From the NCBI RefSeq assembly GCF_034424525.1, contig NZ_CP139979.1:4673501-4737500 (forward strand): DNA of 64,000 nt. Direction: 5' to 3'. Shown piece after piece: positions 1 through 9,676 of this stretch (its first letter is position 1; the number at the start of each line of letters is the position of its first letter). The DNA comes from Sphingobium yanoikuyae (lineage in GTDB: Bacteria; Pseudomonadota; Alphaproteobacteria; Sphingomonadales; Sphingomonadaceae). The position numbers and the translations under genes are program-made. The notes below the pieces were generated by a model. That model was not told the origin of the DNA, searched no databases, and was given only the letters and a program-made list of their open reading frames with translations.

Positions 1-686
1 GACCTCTCTATCGCCTGCGGTGAATTGCCAGTGGCGGGAACCAGCGCGCCCCGCTCGAAGGTCGCAAAATCCCCGGCCCTGAGGATGGTCATGGCCCCTG
101 CCCCGTTACGGGCCCAGGTTGCCACGATCCCCTCGGTCACGGCAATCTGCACGCCATTTTCGGTCCGACTGACGGAAAAGGCCGTGCCGATCGCCCTTGC
201 CTGCGCAATGCCGGCATCGACGATGAAGGGACGCCGTCGGTCCTTTGCAACCTGAAACCAGGCCTGACCTCTTGCCAGCGTGACGCGTCGGCTTTCCTCG
301 TCGAGGGCAACCCGCAGGTCGCTACCACTGTCGATCGTTGCGACCGAACCATCTTCGAGCGGAAGACGCCGAATTTCACCGCGCTCGGTCGCGATATGCT
401 CCCCCGTCCAGCGCGAAAACCCGACCATGCCCGCGATCGCCGCCGCCATGGCACCACCGACCCCGGCCGCCATCCATCGACGCCGCGTCCAATGGGAGCC
501 GTGCTCCGGCCCGGCGTCGGCAACAAGCGCTTCCTCCGCCAGGGCCAGGGCAGCCTGCGCACGCAGCAGCGCCCCGGCATGGAGCCGGTCCTGTGCGAGC
601 CATGCGTCAAGAGCGGCCTGTTGATGCGCATCCAAGGGATGGCGCATGGCCCAGTTGGCAGCTGCCTCGTCAATGCTTTCGCGCAC
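1..686 (-). CDS. FecR family anti-sigma factor, C-terminus cut by window edge
   Basis: Inner-membrane regulator that relays a signal from a TonB receptor to an ECF sigma factor. The reading frame is open from a GTG at 684-686 to base 1 and would continue beyond the window. The N-terminal part (EAAANWAMRHPLDAHQQAAL) is the cytoplasmic sigma-binding domain. A membrane segment follows (about residues 68-86), then the FecR domain with the GEIRRLPLEDGSVATIDSGS signature. GTG 686 is preferred because GGAGG lies 5 nt upstream. The gene overlaps the sigma gene upstream by 17 bp, suggesting translational coupling. Any cognate TonB receptor would lie off the left edge. Confidence 0.85.
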   Translation of the reverse strand, partial: MRESIDEAAANWAMRHPLDAHQQAALDAWLAQDRLHAGALLRAQAALALAEEALVADAGPEHGSHWTRRRWMAAGVGGAMAAAIAGMVGFSRWTGEHIATERGEIRRLPLEDGSVATIDSGSDLRVALDEESRRVTLARGQAWFQVAKDRRRPFIVDAGIAQARAIGTAFSVSRTENGVQIAVTEGIVATWARNGAGAMTILRAGDFATFERGALVPATGNSPQAIER

Positions 687-1158
687 GGACACCTCCGCTG
701 CTCGAAGGCTGTTCCTGTTCGGGCTCGGTCAATGTGCGAAGAATGGTTCTCAAGCCGCGGCTCGCCTCATTCTCGACAATGGTTTCGCTGATGCCCAGCG
801 TCTGGGCAATCATCTTCTGGCTCAAGCCCTCGACCCTGCGCATGATGAAGATCCGGCGGGCACGGTCGGACAGCTGTGCCAGCGCCGCCTGTACCCTGGC
901 CAATTCCTGGCGTCCCTGCGCGAAGCGCTCGGGCGTCAGAGGATCACCTTCCTCTTCCCAACCATCAATGCCGGACGCAGTCTCGATGCGAACCACCCGC
1001 GCCCGCTCCACCTGTCGTTGCAATATGTGTCGCGCCATCGTGAAAAGATAGGCGCGCGGCACGGCAACATGCGCGACATCGGGCAGCTGGGCCAGACGGC
1101 AATAGCATTCCTGCACGATATCCTCCACATCGGCCGCCGCAAGCACACGCCGCCGCAA
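670..1158 (-). CDS. ECF sigma factor, FecI type
   Basis: RNA polymerase sigma factor of the iron/TonB-receptor type. Region 2 is seen as DVEDIVQECYCRLAQL and region 4 as LSDRARRIFIMRR followed by the helix-turn-helix GLSQKMIAQTLGISE. The start is uncertain. The TTG at 1158 gives 162 residues, but family-like sequence (ALARWVAREILPHERDLRSW) continues upstream in the same frame to a TGA near 1281 with no ATG or GTG. Either a rare start codon is used, or the 5' end has mutated. It overlaps fecR downstream, the usual FecI-FecR order. Confidence 0.82.
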   Translation of the reverse strand: MRRRVLAAADVEDIVQECYCRLAQLPDVAHVAVPRAYLFTMARHILQRQVERARVVRIETASGIDGWEEEGDPLTPERFAQGRQELARVQAALAQLSDRARRIFIMRRVEGLSQKMIAQTLGISETIVENEASRGLRTILRTLTEPEQEQPSSSGGVRARKH

Positions 1159-1580
1159 CCAGCTCCGCAGGTCACGTTCATGGGGCAGAATTTCCCGTGC
1201 TACCCATCTGGCAAGCGCGTCGCGTTCCGTAGTTTCTCTCCTCTCTCGTTGCCAAGAGCCATGGAAGAGGCATTTCCGTCACGGTTAAAGCAATTTTGTG
1301 GCGGAGAAACAGATACGCGCCGATAGGTGCACATACTCGAACAATCTCCGCAAAAACTGACTGACTATCCCGATCCTTCGCTGCCACCCGATGGGATTTT
1401 TTCGCTTCTTTCAGCGGATTGTAGGTTCCAAGCGCTCATGTGAGATCAATGAATTGCAAAGGGAGATGATAATCCGATAAATTGCGGTAACTATCGGACA
1501 TATCCCAATTGCCGTACTCTGGAAGCATGATCCATTAGGGCCGTGTCGAAGATGATTATTCCCGGTGACATGATGCAGAC
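1159..1580. other. Intergenic region between ECF sigma gene and IS3 remnant
   Basis: No supported gene. The first roughly 120 bases next to the sigma gene still read as sigma-like protein in its frame but have no usual start codon. The remainder is moderately AT-rich and shows no clear promoter consensus, repeat or RNA gene by eye. Confidence 0.5.
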
Positions 1581-1644
1581 TGACCTGCCCCCCGAAAGAT
1601 CCCTCATTCTGATGTAGAGTCTGTCCACGAGAAGGAGCAGACGC

Positions 1645-1908
1645 ATGAGGAAGCGCCGTTTTACTGAGGCGCAGATCATCGGGATGATCAAGGAGCAGGA
1701 GTCCGGGCTACCGACGGTCGAGATTTGTCGGAAGCATGGGCTGAGCACGGCGACGTTTTACAAGCTGAAGGGCAAGTACGGCGGGATGGAAGTGTCCGAT
1801 GCCCGCCGGCTCCGCCAGCTTGAGGAGGAGAACGGCAAGCTCAAGCGATTGCTGGCCGACAGCATGCTCGACAATGTGATCCTGAAGGATCTGTTGGGAA
1901 AAGTCTGA
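1645..1908 (+). CDS. IS3-family transposase OrfA (helix-turn-helix subunit)
   Basis: DNA-binding subunit of an IS3-family transposase, 87 residues. It starts MRKRRFTEAQIIGMIKEQES, the typical helix-turn-helix opening, followed by GLPTVEICRKHGLSTATFYK. A leucine-zipper-like tail (RRLRQLEEENGKLKRLLAD) is normal for OrfA dimerisation. The end carries a GGGAAAAG run just before the stop. OrfB lies in the -1 frame, so the usual programmed -1 frameshift would join them. OrfA itself is intact, but its OrfB partner is broken. Confidence 0.88.
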   Translation: MRKRRFTEAQIIGMIKEQESGLPTVEICRKHGLSTATFYKLKGKYGGMEVSDARRLRQLEEENGKLKRLLADSMLDNVILKDLLGKV

Positions 1909-1919
1909 CGACACCAGGT

Positions 1920-2247
1920 TTGCGGCGAGACGCGGTGCTCAAGGTGCTGGGGCTCTATCCGATTTCCCAGCGCCGGGCCTGCGTCCTGATCGGTGTCGAT
2001 CCCAAAATGGTCCGGCGCGAACGCCCGCCGGACCACGGAGCCATCCGGACTGCGATGCGTGAGGTCGCAGGCCAGCGCCGTCGCTTTGGCTATCGCCGGA
2101 TCGGCATCATGCTGGAACGCCAGGGGATGACTATGAACCACAAGAAGCTCTACCGGCTGTATCGTGAGGAAGGATTGTCGGTTCGCCGCCGTCGTGGGCG
2201 CAAACGGGCGCGTGGCAGCCGCACACCGATGCCCGTGCCGCTGGTTC
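1920..2247 (+). pseudogene. IS3-family transposase OrfB, 5' fragment
   Basis: N-terminal part of the IS3 OrfB catalytic subunit (RRDAVLKVLGLYPISQRRAC, then RRRFGYRRIGIMLERQG). It is in the -1 frame relative to OrfA. The frame is interrupted at codon PVPLV by IS66. Removing the insertion and one copy of the 8-bp duplication gives an uninterrupted PLVPGSRWSMDFVSD reading, which shows that the split was caused by transposition. Residues after 2247 come from IS66 DNA. Confidence 0.85.
2240..2247. repeat. IS66 target site duplication, left copy
   Basis: GCTGGTTC directly abuts the IS66 left terminal repeat and is repeated exactly at 4709-4716. Eight bases is the usual IS66 duplication length. Confidence 0.93.
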
Positions 2248-2333
2248 GTAAGCGCTGTTCTGCCCCCACCTTGCGCGTTTGAAGCGTAGCGCCGAGTTTC
2301 CGCGCCCTGATTGGGCTGGAGTGCGCTGCTACT

Positions 2334-2786
2334 ATGATAATCTCGGGTGATGATCCTGTGAGCAAGGGCGCGCAGCGGTTCGAGGTGTTTACGGGCGCGG
2401 GCAAGCGGCGAGAGTGGCCGCCCGAAGTGAAGGCCTCGATTGTTGCAGAGTGCTATTCGGGCCGGGACGGGGTCAGTGCCGTGGCTCGCCGGCATGGGCT
2501 CGATCCCTCTCAGGTTTACGCGTGGCGGCGGGATTTGCGCAAGCAGCTCGAGGCCAAGGGGGGGATCCTGCCTTCGGAAGAGCCGGAAGCGGTCGCGTTC
2601 GTGCCTGCCGTAATCGAGCCCAGCGCGGTGTCCGGTCCTGCTCCCACGCGGCGTCCCCGCCGTCGACGTTGCGCAGCAGCTGCAGCTGTCGAGCTGGAGA
2701 TCGACGGTGTGGCAGTGAAGATCGGCCGCAGTGCCGACGTCGGTGTGATTGCCGCGGTGATCGAAGCGCTCAAGGCGACGCGATGA
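2334..2786 (+). CDS. tnpA: IS66 accessory protein TnpA
   Basis: Accessory protein of IS66-type transposition, 150 residues. The N-terminal half is a transposase-like helix-turn-helix (EWPPEVKASIVAECYSGRDG then VSAVARRHGLDPSQVYAWRR). The C-terminal half has a basic RRPRRRR stretch and the small VELEIDGVAVKIGRSADVGV domain seen in TnpA proteins. A GTG at 2358 is an equally possible start. Its stop overlaps the tnpB start (ATGA, 2783-2786), so the two are translationally coupled. Confidence 0.85.
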   Translation: MIISGDDPVSKGAQRFEVFTGAGKRREWPPEVKASIVAECYSGRDGVSAVARRHGLDPSQVYAWRRDLRKQLEAKGGILPSEEPEAVAFVPAVIEPSAVSGPAPTRRPRRRRCAAAAAVELEIDGVAVKIGRSADVGVIAAVIEALKATR

Positions 2787-3139
2787 TAGGACCTGGGGCT
2801 GGCGCGCGCGTGATGGTCGCGACGCGCCCGGTGGATTTCCGCAAGGGACCTGACGCCCTGGCCGCGCTGGTCGGAGCCGAGTACGGCGGCGATCCCTATT
2901 CGGGCGTGATCTACGTGTTCCGGGCGAAGCGTTCGGACCGGATCAAGCTGGTCTGGTGGGACGGCACGGGCCTGTGTCTGATGGCCAAGAAGCTCGAGAC
3001 CGGTGGCTTCAAGTGGCCGGGCATCCAGGACGGCGTGATGCGCCTGACCTCGGCGCAACTCGGTGCCCTTCTGGAGGGTCTGGACTGGCGCAGAGTGCAC
3101 GGTGGACGCCGTCCCATTGTCCCGCAGATTGCCGGTTGA
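2783..3139 (+). CDS. tnpB: IS66 accessory protein TnpB
   Basis: 118-residue TnpB (Orf2) of an IS66 element, needed with TnpA and TnpC for efficient transposition in this family. The family signature is clear: RVMVATRPVDFRKGPDALAA near the N-terminus, then GVIYVFRAKRSDRIKLVWWD and GLCLMAKKLE. The start is fixed by the ATGA overlap with tnpA. Length and sequence look intact. Confidence 0.92.
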   Translation: MIGPGAGARVMVATRPVDFRKGPDALAALVGAEYGGDPYSGVIYVFRAKRSDRIKLVWWDGTGLCLMAKKLETGGFKWPGIQDGVMRLTSAQLGALLEGLDWRRVHGGRRPIVPQIAG

Positions 3140-3171
3140 CGGGGCCTTCGCCTACTGATTCACTGCCTGCC

Positions 3172-4695
3172 ATGCTCATGGAAGCGGACCTCCCCGACGA
3201 CGTTGAAGCGCTGCGTGCGCTCGTCCTCGAACAGGCCCGCGAGCTCGACACGCTCAAGGTTTTCCAGGCTGATGTGGAACGCCTGAAGGCGATCATCGAG
3301 GCTCTGCAGCGCCACCGTTTTGGACGCCGGTCAGAGCAGTTCGATCCTGATCAGTTCGAGCTTGCGCTGGAAGAAGTCGAGACGGCGTTGGCTGAAGCCG
3401 AGCATGCCAGGGACAAGGCAAGCCGGACTCCCGCCGAGCGCCCCCGCAAGAGCAACCGCGGTTCGCTCCCTGCCCATCTCGAACGGATCGAGCAGGTCGT
3501 CGATGTCGAGGACAAGGCCTGTCCGTGCTGCGGCGGCGCGCTCCACCAGATCGGCGAGGATGTAGCCGAACGCCTCGACGTCGTGCCCACGACCTTCCGT
3601 GTCCTCGTCACCCGCCGCCCGCGCTACGGTTGCCGCTCGTGCGAGAGCGCCATTGTGCAGGCCCCGGCACCGGCGCGGATCGTCGAGGGCGGCATTCCCA
3701 CCGAAGCGCTGATCGCCCAGGTGCTGGTCGCCAAGTACGCCGATCATCTACCGCTGTACCGCCAGGCGCAGATCTACGCCCGGCAAGGCATCCAGCTTGA
3801 TCGATCCACCCTGGCAGACTGGGTCGGACGGGCAGCTTGGTATCTGCGCCCCTTGCGCGATCACATCCTTGAGCGATTGCGACGATCAGAACGACTATTT
3901 GCGGACGAAACTACGGCGCCGGTGCTCGATCCGGGGCGTGGGCGAACCAAGACCGGCCAGCTATGGGCCTATGCCCGCGATGACCGACCTTGGGGCGGCG
4001 ATGATCCGCCGATGGTCGCCTATGTCTATGCAGCCGATCGCAAGGGCGAACGGGCAGAAGCGCATCTCGGTGATTTTGCAGGTATCCTGCAGGTCGATGG
4101 CTATGGCGGCTATGCCGCGCTCGCCAGGCGCCGCCAGCAGATCAGCCTCGCTTTTTGCTGGGCACACGTCCGGCGCAAGTTCTACGAGCTGGCCGACAAC
4201 TCGCCGGTGGCAACGGAAGTGCTGCGTCGCGTCGCCTTGCTCTATGCCATCGAAGATGAGGCGCGAGGATTATCGGCGGAGCAACGCCGGGCTGTTCGCC
4301 ATGACCGCAGCCGCATCATCGTCGATGATCTTCGCCAGTATCTCGAGGCCCGCATCCGCCAGGTCAGCGCCAAGAGCAAGCTCGGCGAAGCGATCCGCTA
4401 CGCGCTCACCCGCTGGGATGGGCTGTCACGCTTCCTCGAGGATGGCCGCATCGACCTCGACAGCAACACCGTCGAACGCTCTATCCGGCCCCTCGCGCTG
4501 AACCGCAAGAATGCCCTGTTCGCCGGTTCCGACGAAGGCGGCGACAACTGGGCGGTGATCGCCACGCTCATCGAAAACTGCAAGCTCTCCGGCATCAACC
4601 CGCACATCTGGCTGACCGATACGCTGAACAGCCTGGCCAACGGTCATCCTGCGAACGGCGTCGCCGAACTCATGCCTTGGACCACCGTGGGCTGA
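3172..4695 (+). CDS. tnpC: IS66-family DDE transposase TnpC
   Basis: Catalytic transposase, 507 residues. In order: an N-terminal leucine-rich coiled coil (about 10-60), the FGRRSEQF motif, a zinc-binding segment (CPCCGG about residue 120, and CRSC), then the catalytic DDE core with LFADETTAPV, LQVDGYGGYAAL and SNTVERSIRPLALNRKNALF. The C-terminal INPHIWLTDTL motif is present. Start ATG 3172 lies 32 bp after tnpB. An ATG at 3178 is possible. No disruption is seen. Confidence 0.93.
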   Translation: MLMEADLPDDVEALRALVLEQARELDTLKVFQADVERLKAIIEALQRHRFGRRSEQFDPDQFELALEEVETALAEAEHARDKASRTPAERPRKSNRGSLPAHLERIEQVVDVEDKACPCCGGALHQIGEDVAERLDVVPTTFRVLVTRRPRYGCRSCESAIVQAPAPARIVEGGIPTEALIAQVLVAKYADHLPLYRQAQIYARQGIQLDRSTLADWVGRAAWYLRPLRDHILERLRRSERLFADETTAPVLDPGRGRTKTGQLWAYARDDRPWGGDDPPMVAYVYAADRKGERAEAHLGDFAGILQVDGYGGYAALARRRQQISLAFCWAHVRRKFYELADNSPVATEVLRRVALLYAIEDEARGLSAEQRRAVRHDRSRIIVDDLRQYLEARIRQVSAKSKLGEAIRYALTRWDGLSRFLEDGRIDLDSNTVERSIRPLALNRKNALFAGSDEGGDNWAVIATLIENCKLSGINPHIWLTDTLNSLANGHPANGVAELMPWTTVG

Positions 4696-4708
4696 AAACA
4701 CCGCTTAC

Positions 4709-4716
4709 GCTGGTTC
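4709..4716. repeat. IS66 target site duplication, right copy
   Basis: GCTGGTTC, identical to 2240-2247, directly after the IS66 right terminal repeat (ends 4708). Confidence 0.93.
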
Positions 4717-4859
4717 CGGGTTCGCGCTGGTCGATGGACTTTGTCTCCGACACGTTCGGTGCCTCACGCAAGTTCAGGATCTTGGCCATCAATGATGATT
4801 GCTGCCGGGAGAACCTGTGCCTGGTAGGTGAGCTGCAGCGACGTCGGCTGATCCCTTAA
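4709..4859 (+). pseudogene. IS3-family transposase OrfB, internal fragment after IS66
   Basis: Continues the OrfB frame broken at 2247 (GSRWSMDFVSDTFGASRKFR and ILAINDDCCRENLCLV), which includes the first catalytic aspartate region of the IS3 DDE domain. After CRENLCLV the sequence leaves the family pattern and reaches a stop at 4859, so the C-terminal half with the remaining catalytic residues is deleted. This truncation is separate from the IS66 insertion. Confidence 0.8.
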
Positions 4860-4937
4860 CTGCTACATGTCCAGGAAGCGTTCTACACTCAGCTTTCTAC
4901 TGCCCTGAGGGGCGGAATTTCGGTGAGCTAGCGTTGA

Positions 4938-5579
4938 TCATGGTTCAATGATGCAATTGCGAATCGCATATCGAACAAGGTCTGCCACATTTCGTAAGTC
5001 GAGGCGTTTCATCGCTTCCAGGCGATGTGCCTCCACGGTTTTGACGCTCATGCCCAAAACTTCAGCGATTTCCGTGTTTCGCCGCCCTTCAGCGATCTGC
5101 TGAACAATCTGACGCTGTCGTGGGGTAAGCCGCCGCAGCGGGATTACGCTTTCGTCCAGCACGCGCTCGACCAGGAACTCGCTCGCTTCTCCTGAAAAGA
5201 AGGGTTCGCCTTTGAGGGCATGGTCCATCGCCTGCTGCCAAACCGACGGCCCTTCAATTTTTGAGAAATACGCTTTGCAGCCTGCACTCAGGGCGCTGGC
5301 AATTGTGGTTTTGCTACGCTGCAGAGTGAACATCGCGATGTAGATGGAGGGAGTAACCTGTCTCAATTGCGTTGCGTAGTGCAGCTCATTCTTCAAAGGG
5401 GGAGGGCAATCAAGAATAGCGATGTCGGGGGCGTAATCGCGCGCCATAGCAACACCATGTACGCAATCTACTCCTTCTTCGACAACTTCGAAGCGGGAAT
5501 CTTTCCGCAGAAGCCGGCACAGGACGTTTCGCATCTCTATGCTATCGTCGATCACCAATATCTTAGCGCGGTCAATCAT
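4938..5579 (-). CDS. LuxR/NarL-family response regulator
   Basis: 213-residue two-component regulator. The receiver domain (about 5-120) has the acidic pair in ILVIDDS, the likely phospho-acceptor aspartate in DIAILDCPPP, and a late lysine (KAYFSKIEG). The C-terminal LuxR-type helix-turn-helix (about 150-210) is seen as LTPRQRQIVQQIAEGRRNTE then IAEVLGMSVKTVEAHR. No histidine kinase gene is next to it, so it is an orphan in this window. It is convergent with the IS3 fragment, and what it controls cannot be told. Confidence 0.88.
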   Translation of the reverse strand: MIDRAKILVIDDSIEMRNVLCRLLRKDSRFEVVEEGVDCVHGVAMARDYAPDIAILDCPPPLKNELHYATQLRQVTPSIYIAMFTLQRSKTTIASALSAGCKAYFSKIEGPSVWQQAMDHALKGEPFFSGEASEFLVERVLDESVIPLRRLTPRQRQIVQQIAEGRRNTEIAEVLGMSVKTVEAHRLEAMKRLDLRNVADLVRYAIRNCIIEP

Positions 5580-5860
5580 CGTGACGAACTCTCCCAGGCG
5601 GGCCCAATCGATTGCCCTCGAACGGCCGCCATGCTCTGGATGGTAAATTCGCTTTAGACTCGCTGCAATCTCCTAAAATCACAGCGGACTGAGCATTTTT
5701 CTTCCCTGCTCTCCGTCCTTGATACTGAAGCTAAGATTGAAATCGGCGTCTACCGCCGACCCAAATTATACCTTCAGAGACAGAGTTCGGCTCCTCAGGC
5801 GCAGATCTTCCGTTTTTCCAGCGGCTCGCGACCAACTTCCCTCAGGTCGAGCGCTCATTT

Positions 5861-6145
5861 CTAGCGTGATGGTCCCTTGGATAGGGTAATGCGTACCGTG
5901 ATCAAGTCGCCTTCGGCCAGCTTTTCTGCTTTTCTCACGCTCGCCTTGATGGGTAGCATGTAGCCTTGGCGGGCCTTGCTCGGAAAAACCGATGTGCGCC
6001 AACAAGTTTTGCTGATGGCAGCCTCTACATAGACTGATCCCCAAGCCGCTGAGTGACCAGACGATGCTACACGGATGGCTTCCGCGACGTAGCCGTCGAT
6101 CGTCAGAAATGACGGCTGGCCATCCTTGCCTTCCCCGCGCCACAA
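5861..6145 (-). CDS. DUF1905 domain protein, 5' end doubtful
   Basis: Small protein with a DUF1905-like beta-barrel pattern: SFLTIDGYVAEAIR, then GSVYVEAAISKTCWRTSVFP and YMLPIKASVRKAEKLAEGDL followed by ITVRITL. Function is unknown. The only usable start is TTG 6145. Family-like residues (GPIWLW) sit just upstream, but an in-frame TGA lies 10 codons before the TTG. The gene therefore either starts at this TTG or has lost its original start. It lies downstream of a short open frame (ending 6167) for which I see no family. Confidence 0.6.
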   Translation of the reverse strand: MWRGEGKDGQPSFLTIDGYVAEAIRVASSGHSAAWGSVYVEAAISKTCWRTSVFPSKARQGYMLPIKASVRKAEKLAEGDLITVRITLSKGPSR

Positions 6146-6326
6146 CCAGATAGGACCGGCATGCTCTCAAACTGTTTCGTCGGGTGAGACGTCTCCGCCC
6201 AGTTCCTCGCGCAGGAAGCGGATCAGCTCAGGGTCTGTTGGGCCATCGTTCGTTTGCGCCACTCGATCATTGGCTGTGCGCTCGTTTGATGCAACCCGAT
6301 CTTGCGCTATCGTTTCGTCTAAACCA

Positions 6327-6506
6327 GTAGGCACTATCGGCGCGCTCCTCGCGCGACTGGACGACTTCGAGGTCGGCGCCAACGTGCGGGTCACCCTCCA
6401 GCGGGGGCAAGCTACGCGCGAGGTCAAGATCGCGCTTCAGCCGGACGAGCAGCTGCCACCAGACGCGCGCTATCGGAAATCCTCCCGCGATTCGCAGGTG
6501 CCGTGA
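6327..6506 (+). pseudogene. C-terminal fragment of an HtrA/DegP-like serine protease (PDZ end)
   Basis: About 60 codons reading IGALLARLDDFEVGANVRV then TLQRGQATREVKIALQPDEQ. This is the typical last strand-helix of the PDZ domain ending DegP/HtrA-type proteases (pattern: LLxxLDxxxVGDxVxLxxxRxGxxxxxxVxLxP). No protease domain, start codon or signal sequence precedes it; upstream sequence belongs to other frames. I infer a remnant of a periplasmic protease gene, which fits the heat-shock content of the area. Identification is by pattern memory only. Confidence 0.55.
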
Positions 6507-6530
6507 CGTTTCATGCGTTTCGAGAAAGGG

Positions 6531-6719
6531 TCAGGCATCGATCGGCTGGAGGACTTCTCCCGTTTCATCGATCAGGAATGAGCCATCGGTGCGGCGCGTG
6601 ACGGCAAGACCACTATCCAGGATGAAATCGATTTCCTCGCCCCTTTCCATCTGGACGATAGTGTGTCGCCGGCCACTCTCGCCAGCTGCAGGCAGCCGTT
6701 TCGTTACGCGCCAGTGCAT
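6531..6719 (-). CDS. Small hypothetical protein (62 aa)
   Basis: Reads MHWRVTKRLPAAGESGRRHT then IVQMERGEEIDFILDSGLAV to a C-terminal ETGEVLQPIDA. It is acidic with no membrane segment, and I do not recognise a domain. Codon third positions are GC-rich in this frame, which supports coding. The ATG at 6719 was chosen because upstream residues in the longer frame look unnatural (many Pro, Ala, Ser). Only a weak ribosome site (AAGGAA) precedes it. It lies downstream of the groESL-DUF465 set on the same strand. Confidence 0.5.
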   Translation of the reverse strand: MHWRVTKRLPAAGESGRRHTIVQMERGEEIDFILDSGLAVTRRTDGSFLIDETGEVLQPIDA

Positions 6720-6929
6720 CGCCAGGTTCCTTGGCCTGTCCCATAGATTGTTGCTGACAGAGAAAGGAGCCCCGGCGGCTGGCTCGAGGCTCCCCTGTCC
6801 ATCCTCGCGAGCTTCCGCGAACGGGGCGGACGACCATGGAACGCAGATGGGCGCCATCGGGTTTCCGGCAAAAGCTCGCTGCCGGTAAGCGGCGGGCACT
6901 TGCGCGGATCGTCCGCATCGGACTCTCGC

Positions 6930-7115
6930 TCAAGCGGCTTCGCGCTCTTCCGCGTGACCCGAGCAGGCCGCCATCTGGTCCTTGACCGCCAGCTTCAGTT
7001 TCTTGAGCCGGCCGATCAGGAAATGGCGCGGATGGAGACGCTTCTCCTCTTCGCGGATTTCGGCTTCGAGACGCGCATGTTCGCGCTCGAGGTAGCGCAG
7101 ATAGTGGTCGTTCAT
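6930..7115 (-). CDS. DUF465 (YdcH-like) small helical protein
   Basis: 61-residue charged helical protein: MNDHYLRYLEREHARLEAEI, then REEEKRLHPRHFLIGRLKKL KLAVKDQM. This pattern (paired glutamate/arginine helix, R-x-L-KKxKLxxKD) is DUF465, a small coiled-coil family of unknown function. ATG 7115 is preferred over 7130 because GAGGAA precedes it. It sits just downstream of groEL beyond a strong GC hairpin and may be expressed by read-through from the chaperonin promoter. Confidence 0.75.
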   Translation of the reverse strand: MNDHYLRYLEREHARLEAEIREEEKRLHPRHFLIGRLKKLKLAVKDQMAACSGHAEEREAA

Positions 7116-7141
7116 CGTCGAGTTCCTCATGTTCGATGATG

Positions 7142-7163
7142 GGGCCCGGCCGCAGCCGGGCCC
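7142..7163 (-). terminator. GC-rich hairpin after groEL (terminator or processing site)
   Basis: Perfect 9-bp stem GGGCCCGGC / GCCGGGCCC with a 4-base loop, 9 bp after the groEL stop. No T-run follows on the minus strand, so it may only partly terminate or may protect the mRNA 3' end. Confidence 0.6.
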
Positions 7164-7171
7164 TTCGTCTG

Positions 7172-9167
<1,996 letters not shown>

Positions 9168-9281
9168 GCATAACCTCCAGATGCAAAACTGAGATGTGAT
9201 AGGCCCGGCGTTCATTCGAACGTCAGGTGACGCGGAATTAGGAAAGCTCATTTTTTGCGTCAAGATGGTGCGCGAAAATTT

Positions 9282-9308
9282 TTGGCACTCGCAGGCATCG
9301 AGTGCCAG
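9282..9308. promoter_or_regulatory. CIRCE element (HrcA operator) for groES-groEL
   Basis: TTGGCACTC-N9-GAGTGCCAG. The CIRCE consensus is TTAGCACTC-N9-GAGTGCTAA, and both arms keep the GCACTC/GAGTGC core with exact 9-base spacing. It lies between groES (minus) and a small plus-strand gene starting at 9440, so HrcA could affect both. An hrcA gene is not in the window. Confidence 0.92.
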
Positions 9309-9345
9309 GTGCCGACTTATCGAGTTGTTGTTGGGTCAATTTCCC

Positions 9346-9374
9346 TCTTGACGCGAATCGCCGGCGTTCCAAAA
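9346..9374 (+). promoter_or_regulatory. Putative promoter for the 9440 gene pair
   Basis: TTGACG followed after 17 bases by AAAATT, or read as a heat-shock type CTTGACG with a downstream CCAAAATT. It faces the small genes at 9440 and 9673. The -10 match is poor, so this is tentative. Confidence 0.35.
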
Positions 9375-9439
9375 TTTGCCGAGTGGGCGCTGCGCCCGCA
9401 GATGAGAAAGGAGCGACACCAAAGGAAGGAGGCAGAGCC

Positions 9440-9676
9440 ATGTCGCAGCCATTTTCCCGCTATCTTCATCCCTTCGACGTTGCGCACAATCCGAGCCTGG
9501 AGCCCGAAGTGAAGCGCGCCATTCTGGCATCCTGGGCGTCCGACCGTTCCGCGGTGCGCGACCATCCCGGCCTGCGCAAGCCGCCCGGCGCCAGGCGCGC
9601 GGTGCCGATCGATGACATCCTTGCCGCCATGCATGCGATCGACAAGCCCGCGGAAGGTCCCCGCGCTTCGCCATGA
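9440..9676 (+). CDS. Conserved small stress-island protein (78 aa)
   Basis: 78 residues: MSQPFSRYLHPFDVAHNPSL then EPEVKRAILASWASDRSAVR, ending IDDILAAMHAID. It has a helical, soluble pattern. The EKRAILASWASD-like core is one I associate with small proteins beside chaperone and Hsp20 genes in proteobacteria, with unknown function. Start ATG 9440 follows AGGAGG. Its stop overlaps the start of the next gene (ATGA), so the two are translationally coupled. It is divergent from groES across the CIRCE site. Confidence 0.75.
   Translation: MSQPFSRYLHPFDVAHNPSLEPEVKRAILASWASDRSAVRDHPGLRKPPGARRAVPIDDILAAMHAIDKPAEGPRASP

Larger units (their letters stand above)
1581..2247 (+). mobile_element. IS3-family element, left part (interrupted and 3'-truncated)
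   Basis: The left terminal repeat starts TGACCTGCCCCCC at 1581, as in IS407-group IS3 elements. OrfA and the first part of OrfB follow. The element is split at 2247 by an IS66-family insertion and resumes at 4709, where OrfB continues for only about 40 recognisable codons. The right half of the element and its right terminal repeat are missing, so this copy cannot move by itself. Confidence 0.82.
2248..4708 (+). mobile_element. Complete IS66-family insertion sequence (2461 bp)
   Basis: Bounded by imperfect inverted repeats: left GTAAGCGCTGTTCTGCCCCC at 2248, and right (read inward on the minus strand from 4708) GTAAGCGGTGTTTTCAGCCC. It is flanked by the perfect 8-bp duplication GCTGGTTC. It carries tnpA, tnpB and tnpC in the standard order, all open, so it may still be active. 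It is inserted within an older IS3-family transposase gene. Confidence 0.93.

Noticed and set aside
6167..6427. 86-codon minus-strand frame before the DUF1905 gene
   Set aside because: The last third looks protein-like (PELIRFLREELGGDVSPDE) but the first half is Arg/Ser-rich and overlaps the protease fragment; a short real gene there is possible but cannot be supported.
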